This document shows, piece by piece, positions 16,175 to 24,669 of a stretch of 46,023 nucleotides of DNA (its first letter is position 1; each line of letters begins with the position of its first letter). A program made the position numbers and the translations under genes. The notes under the pieces were generated by a model that was not told where the DNA came from, did no database searches, and saw only the letters and a program-made list of their open reading frames with translations. This DNA is from Deltaproteobacteria bacterium (lineage in GTDB: Bacteria; Myxococcota_A; Polyangia; Polyangiales; Ga0077539): contig JACRDB010000157.1 of assembly GCA_016218725.1 (NCBI GenBank), forward strand, positions 1 to 46,023. The letters run 5' to 3'.

Positions 16175-19128
16175 CGGCACACCCCCGCCGCGCAGCGCTG
16201 GCGCATCGCGCAGGCGTTGCCGCAGGTGCCGCAGTTGGCGGCGTCCACCAGGGTGTTGGTGCACACCCCCGCGCAGAGCGCCTGCGTGGGCAGGCAGCTC
16301 CCGACGCAGCGCCCGCCGACGCATGCCTGCATCGCCATGCACGCGGTCCCGCAGGCGCCGCAGTTCGTGGGGTCCGTCAGGGTGTTCACGCAGCGCCCGG
16401 CGCAGGTCATCTGGCCGGGACCGCAGGCGCAGAGCCCCCCGCGGCACACCCCCGAGGCGCAAGGCGCCCCGCAGGTCCCGCAGTGCATGGGGTCCATGCG
16501 CGTGTCCACGCAGACGCTCCCGCAGAGCGTCTGCCCCGCGGGGCAGCGCCCCACGCAGGCCCCCGCGGAGCATGCCTGCCCTGGAATGCACGCCGTCCCG
16601 CAGGCGCCGCAGTTGCGCCGGTCGACCTGCGTGTCCGTGCACACCCCCCCGCAGAGGGTGTCCCCCGCGGGGCAGCCGCAGCGGCCGTCGGCGCAGCGTT
16701 GGCCCCCGGCGCAGCGCGTGCCGCAGGCCCCACAGTGGTTCCCGTCCGTCGCGAGCGTCACGCAGCGGCCGCCGCAGAGGGTGGTGCCCATGGGGCAGCC
16801 GCAGCGCCCCGCGGCGCAGGTCTGTCCCCCGGTGCAGGTGAGCCCGCAGCCTCCGCAGTTTCTCGGGTCCGTGGCGGTGTTCACGCAGGCCCCGGCGCAG
16901 GCCGACTGCCCTGCAGCGCACATCCCCACGCACACCCCGGCGGCGCAGAGCTGCCCGGCGCCGCAGGCCATCCCGCAAGCGCCGCAGTGGGCCGGGCTGG
17001 CGGTCGTGTCCACGCAGACGCCCGCGCAGAGATTCTGCCCCGTGGTGCAGGTGCAGCGGCCCCCGCCGCAGACCTGGCCCCCGGCGCAGGTGACCCCGCA
17101 GGCGCCGCAGTTGCGCCCGTCGCTGTTGGTGATCACGCAGGAGCGCCCGCACTGCGTCTGCGACGGCAGGCACGCGGCGAGGCACCGGCCCACGGCGCAC
17201 ACCTCCCCGTCGGCGCAGCGGGTCCCGCAGGCCCCGCAGTTGGCGGCGTCCGTGCGGGTGTCCGTGCACGCCCCGCCGCAGAGGGACGCACCCGGCGCGC
17301 AGGCGCAGGCCCCCGCGACGCAGCGCTGCCCGGCGGCGCAGGCCGTCCCGCATGCGCCGCAGTTGGCGGCGTTGCTCTGGAGGTCCACGCAGGCCCCGGC
17401 GCAGCGGGTGAGGCCCGCCGCGCACATCCCCGCCGTGCACGCCCCGGCGCTGCACACCTCTCCCGCTGCGCATGCTCGCCCGCAGGCGCCGCAGTGCCTC
17501 GGGTCGCTGCGGGTGTCCGCGCAGGCGCCGCCGCAGTTCGTGAGGTCCGGGCCGCAGACGCAGAGCCCCGAGGAGCATGCGGTGCCTCCGGCGCAGGCGC
17601 TCCCGCAGGCGCCGCAGTGGCGACCGTCCGAGGCCAGGTCCACGCAGGAGCCCGCGCAGGCGGTCTGCCCGGGGCCGCACTCGGCGCCGCAGACCCCGCT
17701 GGCGCAGCGCTGCCCCGCGGGGCATGACACCATGCATGCGCCGCAGTCGGTCCCGCTGGAGCGCGTGTCCACGCAGCGGGTCCCGCAGCGCACCTGCGGC
17801 TCCGCGCACCCGCAGGCCCCTCCCGCGCACACGCCCCCGGCGCAGGCGGTCCCGCAGGCGCCGCAGTGGGCCGGGTCCGTGCGCGTGTCCACGCAGGCCC
17901 CGGCGCAGAGCGTGAAGCCCTCGGGGCAGGCGCAGCGGCCCGCGATGCAGGCCAGGCCTCCGGTGCAGGTCAGCCCGCAGCCGCCACAGTTGTCCAGCGA
18001 GCGCGCCGTGTCCACGCAGGACCCCGCGCAGGCCACCTGCCCCGCCGGGCACATGGCCACGCAGACCCCCGCCGCGCAGCGGGTGGCGCCCCCGCAGGCG
18101 TTGCCGCAGCGCCCGCAGTGCGACGGATCGGTCGCCACGTCCACGCAGACCCCGCCGCAGAGGGAGCGCCCCGGCGGGCACTCGCAGCGCCCCGCCGCGC
18201 AGGCCGCGCCGCCCGAACAGCGCACGCCGCAGGCCCCGCAGTTTCCATCGTCGCCCTGGAGGTCCACGCAGTCAGCCCCGCAGGCCGCGCGCCCCGCGGG
18301 GCACCGCGCCCCGCATGCGCCCGCGCCGCACACCTGCCCGCTCGCGCAGCGCACGCCGCAGGCCCCGCAGTGGCTCCCGTCACCCTGCAGGTCCGCGCAG
18401 ACATCTCCGCAAGGGGTTTGCCCCGAGGGGCACGCGCAGGCCCCGGCGCGGCACTCCTGCGCGCCCGTACACACGCTCCCGCACGCCCCGCAGTGCGCTC
18501 CGTCGCTTCGGGTGTCCACGCAGGCCCCGGCGCAGGCCGTCAGCCCCTCGGCGCAGCGCGCCGCGCAGGCCCCGGCGCTGCACACCTGCCCGGCAGGACA
18601 CGCGCTCCCGCAGGCCCCGCAATGGGCAGGGTCCGAGCTCGGATCTACGCACCTCTCCCCACACCGAAGAGTCCCCTCGGGACACACACACATCCCCGCC
18701 GCGCAGACGCTGCCCGCCGCGCAGGCGCTCCCGCATGCCCCGCAGTGGGCCCCGCTGCTCTGGAGGTCCGCGCAAGCCCGGTCGCAACGGGTCAACCCGG
18801 CGGTACAGTTGGTTGCGCAATTTCCAGCATTGCACACCTCTGTACCGGGGCAGGACGCCCCGCATGCGCCGCAGTGTGCAGGGTCCGACGCCGGGTCCAC
18901 GCAACGACCTGCGCAGGAGAGCCACCCTTCGGGGCATGGGCCCGGTGGGGTCCCGTCGCCCCCGTCGGCGGTGCCGTCGGTGGTCGTGCGGTCCATGGAG
19001 GCCAGGTCGCCGGAGGTGTCCGCGCCGAGGTCCGTGGCCGCGTCCTCCGCGGGGCCCAACAGCGACCGGCCCTCGCATGCTCCGAGGACGACCACGCTCA
19101 CCCACAACCAGGGAAGGAATTTGTGCAT
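16171..19128 (-). CDS. Giant Cys-rich repeat lipoprotein (22 repeats)
   Basis: The 985-aa protein starts at the ATG at 19128, which has AGGA six bases upstream; an earlier ATG at 19191 lacks a signal peptide. Residues 1-18 end in V-L-G-A-C, a lipobox. After an Asp/Thr-rich linker to about residue 70, the rest consists of 22 units of about 42-45 residues. Each contains H/N-C-G-A-C-G-x-x-C, C-x-x-G-x-C and C-x-G-x-C-V-D, giving well over 200 cysteines. Every unit is likely closed by several disulfides, forming a long rigid rod on the surface. One unit is degenerate (D-C-G-A-C-M-V-S-C). The gene at 22968 encodes two units of the same repeat. It is coupled to the OmpA-like gene. No enzyme function is evident. 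Confidence 0.9.
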   Translation of the reverse strand: MHKFLPWLWVSVVVLGACEGRSLLGPAEDAATDLGADTSGDLASMDRTTTDGTADGGDGTPPGPCPEGWLSCAGRCVDPASDPAHCGACGASCPGTEVCNAGNCATNCTAGLTRCDRACADLQSSGAHCGACGSACAAGSVCAAGMCVCPEGTLRCGERCVDPSSDPAHCGACGSACPAGQVCSAGACAARCAEGLTACAGACVDTRSDGAHCGACGSVCTGAQECRAGACACPSGQTPCGDVCADLQGDGSHCGACGVRCASGQVCGAGACGARCPAGRAACGADCVDLQGDDGNCGACGVRCSGGAACAAGRCECPPGRSLCGGVCVDVATDPSHCGRCGNACGGATRCAAGVCVAMCPAGQVACAGSCVDTARSLDNCGGCGLTCTGGLACIAGRCACPEGFTLCAGACVDTRTDPAHCGACGTACAGGVCAGGACGCAEPQVRCGTRCVDTRSSGTDCGACMVSCPAGQRCASGVCGAECGPGQTACAGSCVDLASDGRHCGACGSACAGGTACSSGLCVCGPDLTNCGGACADTRSDPRHCGACGRACAAGEVCSAGACTAGMCAAGLTRCAGACVDLQSNAANCGACGTACAAGQRCVAGACACAPGASLCGGACTDTRTDAANCGACGTRCADGEVCAVGRCLAACLPSQTQCGRSCVITNSDGRNCGACGVTCAGGQVCGGGRCTCTTGQNLCAGVCVDTTASPAHCGACGMACGAGQLCAAGVCVGMCAAGQSACAGACVNTATDPRNCGGCGLTCTGGQTCAAGRCGCPMGTTLCGGRCVTLATDGNHCGACGTRCAGGQRCADGRCGCPAGDTLCGGVCTDTQVDRRNCGACGTACIPGQACSAGACVGRCPAGQTLCGSVCVDTRMDPMHCGTCGAPCASGVCRGGLCACGPGQMTCAGRCVNTLTDPTNCGACGTACMAMQACVGGRCVGSCLPTQALCAGVCTNTLVDAANCGTCGNACAMRQRCAAGVCR

Positions 19129-19230
19129 CGGTGTTCCTGGCGGCGCCCTGGAGCAAGGCGCAGGCCCGACCCCGGAGGAGCCATTCACCACGCACTTCGG
19201 TGCTGCCTCCGCGCCCGACTGTACGTTCCA

Positions 19231-19249
19231 TGCACATCCATGGTGTGCA
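19231..19249. promoter_or_regulatory. Palindromic candidate operator between divergent lipoprotein genes
   Basis: TGCACATCCATGGTGTGCA contains the perfect inverted repeat TGCACA-N7-TGTGCA, with a second symmetry in its centre (CCATG from 19228, CATGG at 19239-19243). It sits almost midway in the 223-base divergent region between the starts at 19128 (-) and 19352 (+). It is less GC-rich than its surroundings. Its shape and place suit a dimeric regulator controlling both directions; the regulator is unknown. Confidence 0.4.
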
Positions 19250-19322
19250 ATGATGGGACATCGTCGGGCGCCATCTGGCGTTGGAGGGGCGTGTTCCTTG
19301 AGCTTTCCACGGGGGTGTCATC

Positions 19323-19337
19323 GGCCCTGTGGTTGCA
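19323..19337 (+). promoter_or_regulatory. Possible sigma-54 type (-24/-12) promoter
   Basis: GG at 19323-19324 and GC at 19335-19336 are separated by exactly ten bases. The surrounding bases (GGCCC, then TTGCA) match the conserved parts of the sigma-54 consensus. The predicted transcript would start near 19348, only a few bases before the GTG at 19352, so the message would be nearly leaderless; this weakens the call. Support comes from the FHA-type sigma-54 activator encoded downstream in the same cluster (21640). Confidence 0.3.
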
Positions 19338-19351
19338 GGTAGAATGTCCCG

Positions 19352-20374
19352 GTGCGTCAGGGACAGGAACGAGGCCGGGCGGGATTCTGGGTGTCGTGTG
19401 CCCTGGGGTTGGTGTGCGGCTGCGGAGACCCTCCCGCGGTGAGCGCGCCTGATGGGGACCCCATGGACGTGGGAGGAGAAGCCGGGGACGGGTCCCCTGG
19501 GGACGTCGGGCGCGACGGAGCGCCCTCGGATTCGTCGCAGGGTGATGGCGGGAGCTCCGACTCCCGCGTCGACGGCGGGCCGGGTGACGCCACGGAGGCA
19601 GACGGCGCCGCGATGGTGGACGGGACCTCGCCCGACGGGGTGGCGCCCGACACCGCGGTGGTCGGGGACTCGCCTCCGGCCGGGGACACCTCGGCGCCCA
19701 TGGATACGGCGGCGCCGCTGGACGGCAGCACACCGGACACGGCCCTCCCGTCGGACACGGGCGCGCCGCTGGACGCCGGCCGAGACCTCGGCCCGGACCT
19801 GGCGGTTGATACGCGCCCGGACACCGCGGCGCCCATGGACACCGCGGCGCCACCAGACACCGCGGCCCCGCGGGACACAGCGGCGCCCCCGGACACGGCG
19901 ACGCCCCCCGATACGACGCCGCCATCGGACACCGCCGTGCGGGACTCCGGCGCGCCGGACACGGCGCCCGTGGACACCGGCACCGGGGGCTGCACCGGCG
20001 GCGCGCCGGTGGTCACCGTCACGGCGCCCGCGGCCAGCGCGGTGCTCGAGACCTGCAGCGAGAGCGGCCGGGCCGTGTTCTTCGAGTTCACGGCGACGGC
20101 GTCCGGGGGGAGCCCGATCCGTGCGGTGCAGTTCAACTGGCGCACGCCCGACGGCGCGCTGGCGCCGCCCCCGCCACCGCCCATGACCGCCCCGCCGTAC
20201 CGCTTCCTCCGGCAGCTCGGTGGCGCCATGGGGGACATGGTCCCGCTTGCGGTGCTCGGCCTCCGCGGCACCTGGGGCTTCGAGGTGACGGCGACGGACT
20301 CCTGCGGGCGCACCACCCGGACGTCACAGCCGTTCACTCTCATCTACACCACCCGCCGCTGCCCCAACCCCTGA
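19352..20374 (+). CDS. Lipoprotein with D-T-A-P linker and Ig-like C-terminal domain
   Basis: This 340-aa protein starts with GTG at 19352; downstream alternatives would leave the signal peptide without its positive residues. The signal ends V-C-G-C (Cys24). Residues 25-210 are a long low-complexity linker rich in A-A-P-x-D-T-A units. The last 130 residues look like a single beta-sandwich (VVTVTAPAASAVLETC, VFFEFTATASGGSPIRAVQF, WGFEVTATDSCGRTTRTS) of the Ig/PKD kind, with two Cys that could pair. The domain would be displayed on the surface by the linker. It opens the plus-strand cluster; the next gene begins 21 bases after its stop. Confidence 0.75.
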   Translation: MRQGQERGRAGFWVSCALGLVCGCGDPPAVSAPDGDPMDVGGEAGDGSPGDVGRDGAPSDSSQGDGGSSDSRVDGGPGDATEADGAAMVDGTSPDGVAPDTAVVGDSPPAGDTSAPMDTAAPLDGSTPDTALPSDTGAPLDAGRDLGPDLAVDTRPDTAAPMDTAAPPDTAAPRDTAAPPDTATPPDTTPPSDTAVRDSGAPDTAPVDTGTGGCTGGAPVVTVTAPAASAVLETCSESGRAVFFEFTATASGGSPIRAVQFNWRTPDGALAPPPPPPMTAPPYRFLRQLGGAMGDMVPLAVLGLRGTWGFEVTATDSCGRTTRTSQPFTLIYTTRRCPNP

Positions 20375-20395
20375 GAGACCTGAAGGCGCTGCCCG

Positions 20396-21643
20396 ATGCC
20401 ATCCATCATCCTCCAACGCTTGCTGGTCCTCGCCGTGACGCTGGCGGTGCTCCTCGGCGCTCGGGACGCCTCCGCCCAGGGGACCTGCTCGTGCAACAAC
20501 GGATGTCACCAGTACCCCGGACAGTGCGTGCAGCGCGGCGCCAGCGGCTGCGCGGTGGGCTACGCGCCGTTCTGCGGCACGCGGGCCGAGAGCTGCCCGC
20601 GCGTGGGCTGGGTGTCCTGTAGCGGGACCTGCCTCTGCGTGCGGATCCCAGGCTTCGACGCCGGCGCGCCGCCGGACACCACGCCGCCGGACTCCACGCC
20701 GCCACCGGACTCCACGCCGCCACCAGACGCCCCCCGCCCGCCGGACGCCCCCCCGCCCCCGGACGCCCCCCCGCCCGATGCTCCACCCGGAATGGACGCC
20801 GCGGTGGACGCGCCCAGAACGGACGCGCCGGTTGTGCCCGACGCCTCGGTGCCGCCCGATGCGCGCCTGCCAGATGGAGGCGTCGCGCCGGACGCGCCCC
20901 TGCCCGATCGCCCGGTGCCCCCCGCGGACGGGCCCGTGGTGCCCCCCGAGGACCGTCCCACGCCCCCGCCCGACGCGCCCATCGGACCGGACGCGCCGCC
21001 CCCGCCCGACGCGCCCGTAGCGCCGGACGCGCCGCCCGCGATGGACGCGCCGCCGGACCCCGACGCGCCACCCCCGCCGGACGGCGGCTGCGTGTGCCCC
21101 GGCGGCGTGTGCATCGACGGCGTGTGCATCACCCAGCGCTGCCGCTACGAGATGGAGCTCGGGTTCATTTGCGACGGCCGCGGCGTCTCGTGCCGCGTCG
21201 TCGGCGGAGAGCCCTACTGCGTGCCGACGTGCCTCGGCGTGCGCTGCGCCCCGGACACCCAGTGCGACGAGGCCCGCGGGGGGATGTGCGTGCGCAACAA
21301 CTGCGACGTGCTCCGGTGTCCCGTCGGCGCCACCTGCCGCCTCGACCGCTGCGTGCGCACCCTCCCGGACGGCGGCGAGGAGACCGTCGATCCCCTGGAC
21401 GGCGGCGGCGCCGACGCCAGCGCCGACGCGAGCGCCGACGGGACGCTCGACGGCACCGTCGGCGCCGACGCGGGCGTCCGGGACCGCACCACCACCGACG
21501 GCGGCTGCGCCTGCCGGACCCCCGCGGCGCGCCCCCACGGCCCCGTGGCCCTCTGGCTCCTGGGCGCGCTCCTGACGCTGCGGCGCAAGCGCCGCCGTGA
21601 CGCTGCGGCGCAGGCGCCGCAGGGAGAGGACAGGACCCGATGA
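20396..21643 (+). CDS. Exported Cys-rich protein with MYXO-CTERM-like anchor
   Basis: The 415-aa product has a cleavable signal (about 1-28, ending RDASAQG) and a Cys-rich domain (CSCNNGCHQYPGQCVQRG). An Asp-Ala-Pro linker (P-P-D-A-P repeats, about 90-230) and a second Cys-rich domain follow. The C-terminus has the MYXO-CTERM layout: Gly-Cys-Ala-Cys-Arg, a hydrophobic helix (PVALWLLGALLTL) and an Arg/Lys cluster (RRKRRR). In myxobacteria this tail is a sorting signal for cleavage and surface attachment. The final residues after the Arg cluster come from a 25-base tandem duplication. Its TGA overlaps the ATG of the sigma-54 activator gene (ATGA). Confidence 0.8.
   Translation: MPSIILQRLLVLAVTLAVLLGARDASAQGTCSCNNGCHQYPGQCVQRGASGCAVGYAPFCGTRAESCPRVGWVSCSGTCLCVRIPGFDAGAPPDTTPPDSTPPPDSTPPPDAPRPPDAPPPPDAPPPDAPPGMDAAVDAPRTDAPVVPDASVPPDARLPDGGVAPDAPLPDRPVPPADGPVVPPEDRPTPPPDAPIGPDAPPPPDAPVAPDAPPAMDAPPDPDAPPPPDGGCVCPGGVCIDGVCITQRCRYEMELGFICDGRGVSCRVVGGEPYCVPTCLGVRCAPDTQCDEARGGMCVRNNCDVLRCPVGATCRLDRCVRTLPDGGEETVDPLDGGGADASADASADGTLDGTVGADAGVRDRTTTDGGCACRTPAARPHGPVALWLLGALLTLRRKRRRDAAAQAPQGEDRTR
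21573..21622 (+). repeat. 25-base tandem duplication at the end of the MYXO-CTERM gene
   Basis: Two adjacent 25-base copies (21573-21597 and 21598-21622) match at 23 positions and begin TGACGCTGCGGCGCA. Because 25 is not a multiple of three, the second copy is read in a different frame. It replaces what would have been another Arg-rich segment by DAAAQAPQG and leads to the stop that overlaps the next gene's start. Confidence 0.8.
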
Positions 21644-22968
21644 GAGCGGCGCCGCAGGCACCCGCGACGGACACCTCCCACGCCGAGCGCAAGGCCACGG
21701 AGGCCTCGCAGACCGCGAGGGTCTTCATCGAAGAGCCGGGGCTGGCGCCCAAGGTGGTGCTCCTGCCGCGCGGCAAGGACATGCGCGTCGGCCGCGGGGA
21801 GGAGCTGGAGATCGTCCTGGCGGACCGCAGGGTCTCCCGTTGCCATGTGATCCTGCGCCACGAGCGCGTCGGGGTTCTGGTCCGCGACGCCGGGAGCAGC
21901 AACGGTACGTTCCTCGGCGAGCGCAAGCTCGAGGCGCCCGCCACCGTGGGCGCGGGCACCGTGGTGCGCGTAGGGGACAGCCGGCTGGTGATCTCCCTGC
22001 CCGCCGAGGAGGCACCCCGGAGCGACGCGGCCTTCGAGGCCATGATCGCCGTGGACCCGGCCTCGGTGCAGCTCCGGGCGCTGGTGCGGCGCGTGGCCGG
22101 CAGCGCCGTGCCGGTGCTCGTCCAGGGCGAGACCGGCACCGGCAAGGAGCTCGTGGCCCGGGAGCTGCACCGGGCAAGCCCCCGCACCGCGGGGCCCTTC
22201 GTGGCCGTCAACTGCGCGGCGCTGCCGGAGTCCATCGCCGAGAGCGAGCTCTTCGGCCACGAGAAGGGGAGCTTCACCGGCGCCCAGGGGCGCCGCACGG
22301 GGGTCTTCGAGCAGGCCCACGGGGGCACGCTCCTCCTGGACGAGGTGGGGGAGCTGTCCGCCAGCAACCAGGCCAGGCTCCTCCGGGTGCTCCAGGAGCG
22401 CGTGCTGGTGCGCGTCGGCGGCGACCGCGCCATCCCCGTGGACGTGCGCATCGTGGCCGCCACGAACCGCGACCTGGCCGTCTCCGCCGCGCGCCGGGAG
22501 TTCCGCGAGGACCTGTACTTCCGGCTGAACGGCATCACCCTGGAGGTGCTCCCGCTGCGGTCCCGCACCGGGGACGTCCTGCCCCTCACCGAGCGCTTCA
22601 TCGCCGAGCTGGGCCCGGGCCTGCGCCTCGGGTCGGGCGTGGGGGTCGCCCTCCAGGCTTACCGCTGGCCGGGGAACGTCCGGGAGCTTCGCCACGCCGT
22701 CGCCCACGCCGTGGCCCTCGCGGAGGGCGCGGAGATCCTCCTGGAGCACCTCCCCACGGCGGTCCGGGGCGCGGCGGGGAGCCCCCTCGGGGACGGCTCT
22801 CTCCGGGACCGTATGGACGACCTGGAGCGCCAGTCCATCGTCGCCGCCCTGGCCGCCTCGGACGGCAACCAGTCGCGCACCGCGCGAATCCTCGGGCTGT
22901 CCCGCCGCGCGCTGATCTACAAGCTGGAGCGCTACGGGCTCAAGCCCCCGCCCGGGACCCGGACCTGA
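21640..22968 (+). CDS. FHA-domain sigma-54-dependent transcriptional activator
   Basis: This 442-aa protein has an FHA domain at about 25-120 (R-V-G-R-G near 49, S-R-C-H, G-S-S-N-G-T at 85-90), which binds phosphothreonine peptides. An AAA+ domain (about 130-355) carries Walker A G-E-T-G-T-G-K-E (163-170), the sigma-54 contact loop G-S-F-T-G-A (210-215, Ser instead of the usual Ala), Walker B T-L-L-L-D-E and R-E-D-L-Y-F-R-L. A Fis-type helix-turn-helix ends it (NQSRTARILGLSRRALIYKL). It lacks a receiver domain, so it is likely switched on through FHA recognition of a phosphoprotein. The two kinases encoded downstream (23398, 25775) are obvious candidate partners. It is coupled to its neighbours by ATGA (upstream) and TGATG (downstream) overlaps. 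Confidence 0.95.
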   Translation: MRAAPQAPATDTSHAERKATEASQTARVFIEEPGLAPKVVLLPRGKDMRVGRGEELEIVLADRRVSRCHVILRHERVGVLVRDAGSSNGTFLGERKLEAPATVGAGTVVRVGDSRLVISLPAEEAPRSDAAFEAMIAVDPASVQLRALVRRVAGSAVPVLVQGETGTGKELVARELHRASPRTAGPFVAVNCAALPESIAESELFGHEKGSFTGAQGRRTGVFEQAHGGTLLLDEVGELSASNQARLLRVLQERVLVRVGGDRAIPVDVRIVAATNRDLAVSAARREFREDLYFRLNGITLEVLPLRSRTGDVLPLTERFIAELGPGLRLGSGVGVALQAYRWPGNVRELRHAVAHAVALAEGAEILLEHLPTAVRGAAGSPLGDGSLRDRMDDLERQSIVAALAASDGNQSRTARILGLSRRALIYKLERYGLKPPPGTRT

Positions 22969-23393
22969 TGCGCGCCCTGGCGGCCGTGGCGGTGGCGCTC
23001 TCCGCGGGCTGCACCGTGGCCTTCGGCTGGGACCCCGCGGCGCTCCCCTCGGCCGCCACGGCGCAGGACGCCGGCCCCGACGGAGACGCTCCGCTGGATG
23101 TCCCCGGCGATGCCTCGGACGGCGCCTCGGACGGTGCCACGGACCAGCCTGACACCTGCAACGGGCTCCTCGGCACGCGCCTCCACTGTGGGGCCTGTGG
23201 CCGCGCCTGCCCGGGGGCCACGGTGTGCCAGAGCGACCAGTGCGTCCCTGGCTGCCGGGCCGGGCTCACCCCCTGCGGGGGAATGTGCGTGGACGTCCAA
23301 TCCAGCAATCAACACTGCGGCGCTTGTGGGGTAGACTGTGCGATGGGCACGCCTCGCTGCTGCCGCGGAGTGTGCGTCGCCCGATGCAACTGA
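22968..23393 (+). CDS. Small lipoprotein with two Cys-rich repeats
   Basis: This 141-aa protein starts at an ATG sharing its A with the stop of the activator gene (TGATG). The signal ends S-A-G-C (Cys15). An Ala/Asp/Gly linker is followed by two repeats of the same type as the giant protein at 16171-19128 (H-C-G-A-C-G-R-A-C and H-C-G-A-C-G-V-D-C, with C-G-G-M-C-V-D between). It is probably surface-displayed. Sharing an operon with an FHA activator and a kinase suggests it may be an outside component of the signalling module, but no direct link is visible. Confidence 0.82.
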   Translation: MRALAAVAVALSAGCTVAFGWDPAALPSAATAQDAGPDGDAPLDVPGDASDGASDGATDQPDTCNGLLGTRLHCGACGRACPGATVCQSDQCVPGCRAGLTPCGGMCVDVQSSNQHCGACGVDCAMGTPRCCRGVCVARCN

Positions 23394-23397
23394 CGCC

Positions 23398-24669
23398 ATG
23401 TTCCCCCAGGGCACCGAACTCGCGGGACGCTACAAGCTTCGCCGGCTCCTCGGGGCCGGCGGCATGGGCACCGTCTACGAGGCCAGCCACGCGATCGTAG
23501 GCCGCAAGGTCGCCGTGAAGGTCCTGCACCCGAGGCTCGCCCGCGCGCCGGAGCTCGTCGCCCGCTTCGTCCGGGAGGCCCAGAGCGCCGCCGCGGTGGG
23601 CCACAAGAACATCGTGGACGTGCTGGACTTCGGCTCCCACGACGGCGTCCCCTTCCTGGTCATGGAGCTCCTGGACGGCGAAGACGCCGGGGTGCTCCTG
23701 GAGCGCGTGGGCAACCTCCCGCCGGGGGAGGCCTGCTGGGTCGCCTCGGAGGTGCTCTCGGCCCTCGCCGCCGCCCACAAGGCCGGGGTCGTGCACCGGG
23801 ACCTCAAGCCCGACAATGTCTTCCTCACCCGGGACGCGTCGGGCGTGGGCGTGCGCCTCCTGGACTTCGGCATCGCCCGCTTCCGGGCCGACGGGGCGGA
23901 GATTCTTACGGCCGCGGACGTGGTGCTCGGCACCCCGCGGTACATGGCCCCGGAGCAGCTCGCCCACAGCGCCTCCGTGGACCACCGCGCGGACCTCTAC
24001 GCCCTCGGGGTGCTGCTCTATGAGCTCCTCACCGGGGTCATCCCCCGGAGGATCCCCGACGCCGAGGAGCCCCTGGAGACCCCCGCGGAGCCGCCCTCCT
24101 CGCGCGTGGAGGGCCTCCCTGCGGGCCTGGACGCCGTGGTCCTGCGAGCCTTCGCCGACGCGCCCGACGCGCGCTTCCAGTCCGCCGACGCCTTCCGCGA
24201 GGCCCTGGCGCCCTTCGTCGGCGGTCCCCCGGAGCTCGGCCCTCCCCGCGCCAGCTCCTCCCCCGAGCTGGAGGTCGCCCCGCCACCCACCACGGTCCCC
24301 ACCCTGGTCGGAGAGAACCCTGACCGTCCCCCAACCCAGAGCCTCAAGGTCCCCAGACGCTCCCTTCGACCGATGGTCCTCGGAGCCCTTGGCCTCCTGA
24401 TCGTGCCCCTCGGCCTGGGCCTACGACATATTCTGACTCCACCCGACATGCCCCCACCAGCGCATACGTCCACCCACCCTTCCCTACGTACCCCACCGTC
24501 TCGTACGGCTCCTCCGCCCGCGGCGCCGCGGCTTCCCGTTGCGCCCGCGACACAGGAGACGCCCACGCCCGCGCCCGCCCATGTGGTGGCTGTACCAATC
24601 ACGGACGCGGGGGTCGAGCGGAGGCCCCGGCGCGGGAGGCACGGAGACCGCATGGTGCGGCAGTTCTGA
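23398..24669 (+). CDS. Membrane-anchored Ser/Thr protein kinase
   Basis: The ATG at 23398 (423 aa) starts right at the kinase domain and is four bases from the previous stop; a longer frame from 23338 is antisense-like and overlaps the upstream gene. All kinase motifs are present: G-A-G-G-M-G-T-V near 19-26, V-A-V-K with Lys41, H-R-D-L-K-P-D-N with Asp135, D-F-G 156-158 and A-P-E near 184. After the domain (about 280) comes a Pro-rich region, one transmembrane helix (about 326-342) and a Pro/Thr-rich exterior tail ending in an Arg-rich stretch. This is the standard layout of a bacterial receptor-type kinase. Its stop overlaps the next start (TGATG). Confidence 0.94.
   Translation: MFPQGTELAGRYKLRRLLGAGGMGTVYEASHAIVGRKVAVKVLHPRLARAPELVARFVREAQSAAAVGHKNIVDVLDFGSHDGVPFLVMELLDGEDAGVLLERVGNLPPGEACWVASEVLSALAAAHKAGVVHRDLKPDNVFLTRDASGVGVRLLDFGIARFRADGAEILTAADVVLGTPRYMAPEQLAHSASVDHRADLYALGVLLYELLTGVIPRRIPDAEEPLETPAEPPSSRVEGLPAGLDAVVLRAFADAPDARFQSADAFREALAPFVGGPPELGPPRASSSPELEVAPPPTTVPTLVGENPDRPPTQSLKVPRRSLRPMVLGALGLLIVPLGLGLRHILTPPDMPPPAHTSTHPSLRTPPSRTAPPPAAPRLPVAPATQETPTPAPAHVVAVPITDAGVERRPRRGRHGDRMVRQF

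Noticed and set aside
16171..19128. Possible enzyme annotation for the Cys-rich repeats
   Set aside because: Only Cys-rich repeat units are visible; no catalytic domain of any kind is present.
16040..19342. An 1100-codon open frame on the + strand opposite the giant Cys-rich gene
   Set aside because: It is the antisense reading of Cys/Gly-rich codons (rich in Pro, Gln, Ala), with no signal peptide or family match. The minus-strand gene has a lipobox, ribosome site and repeat structure.
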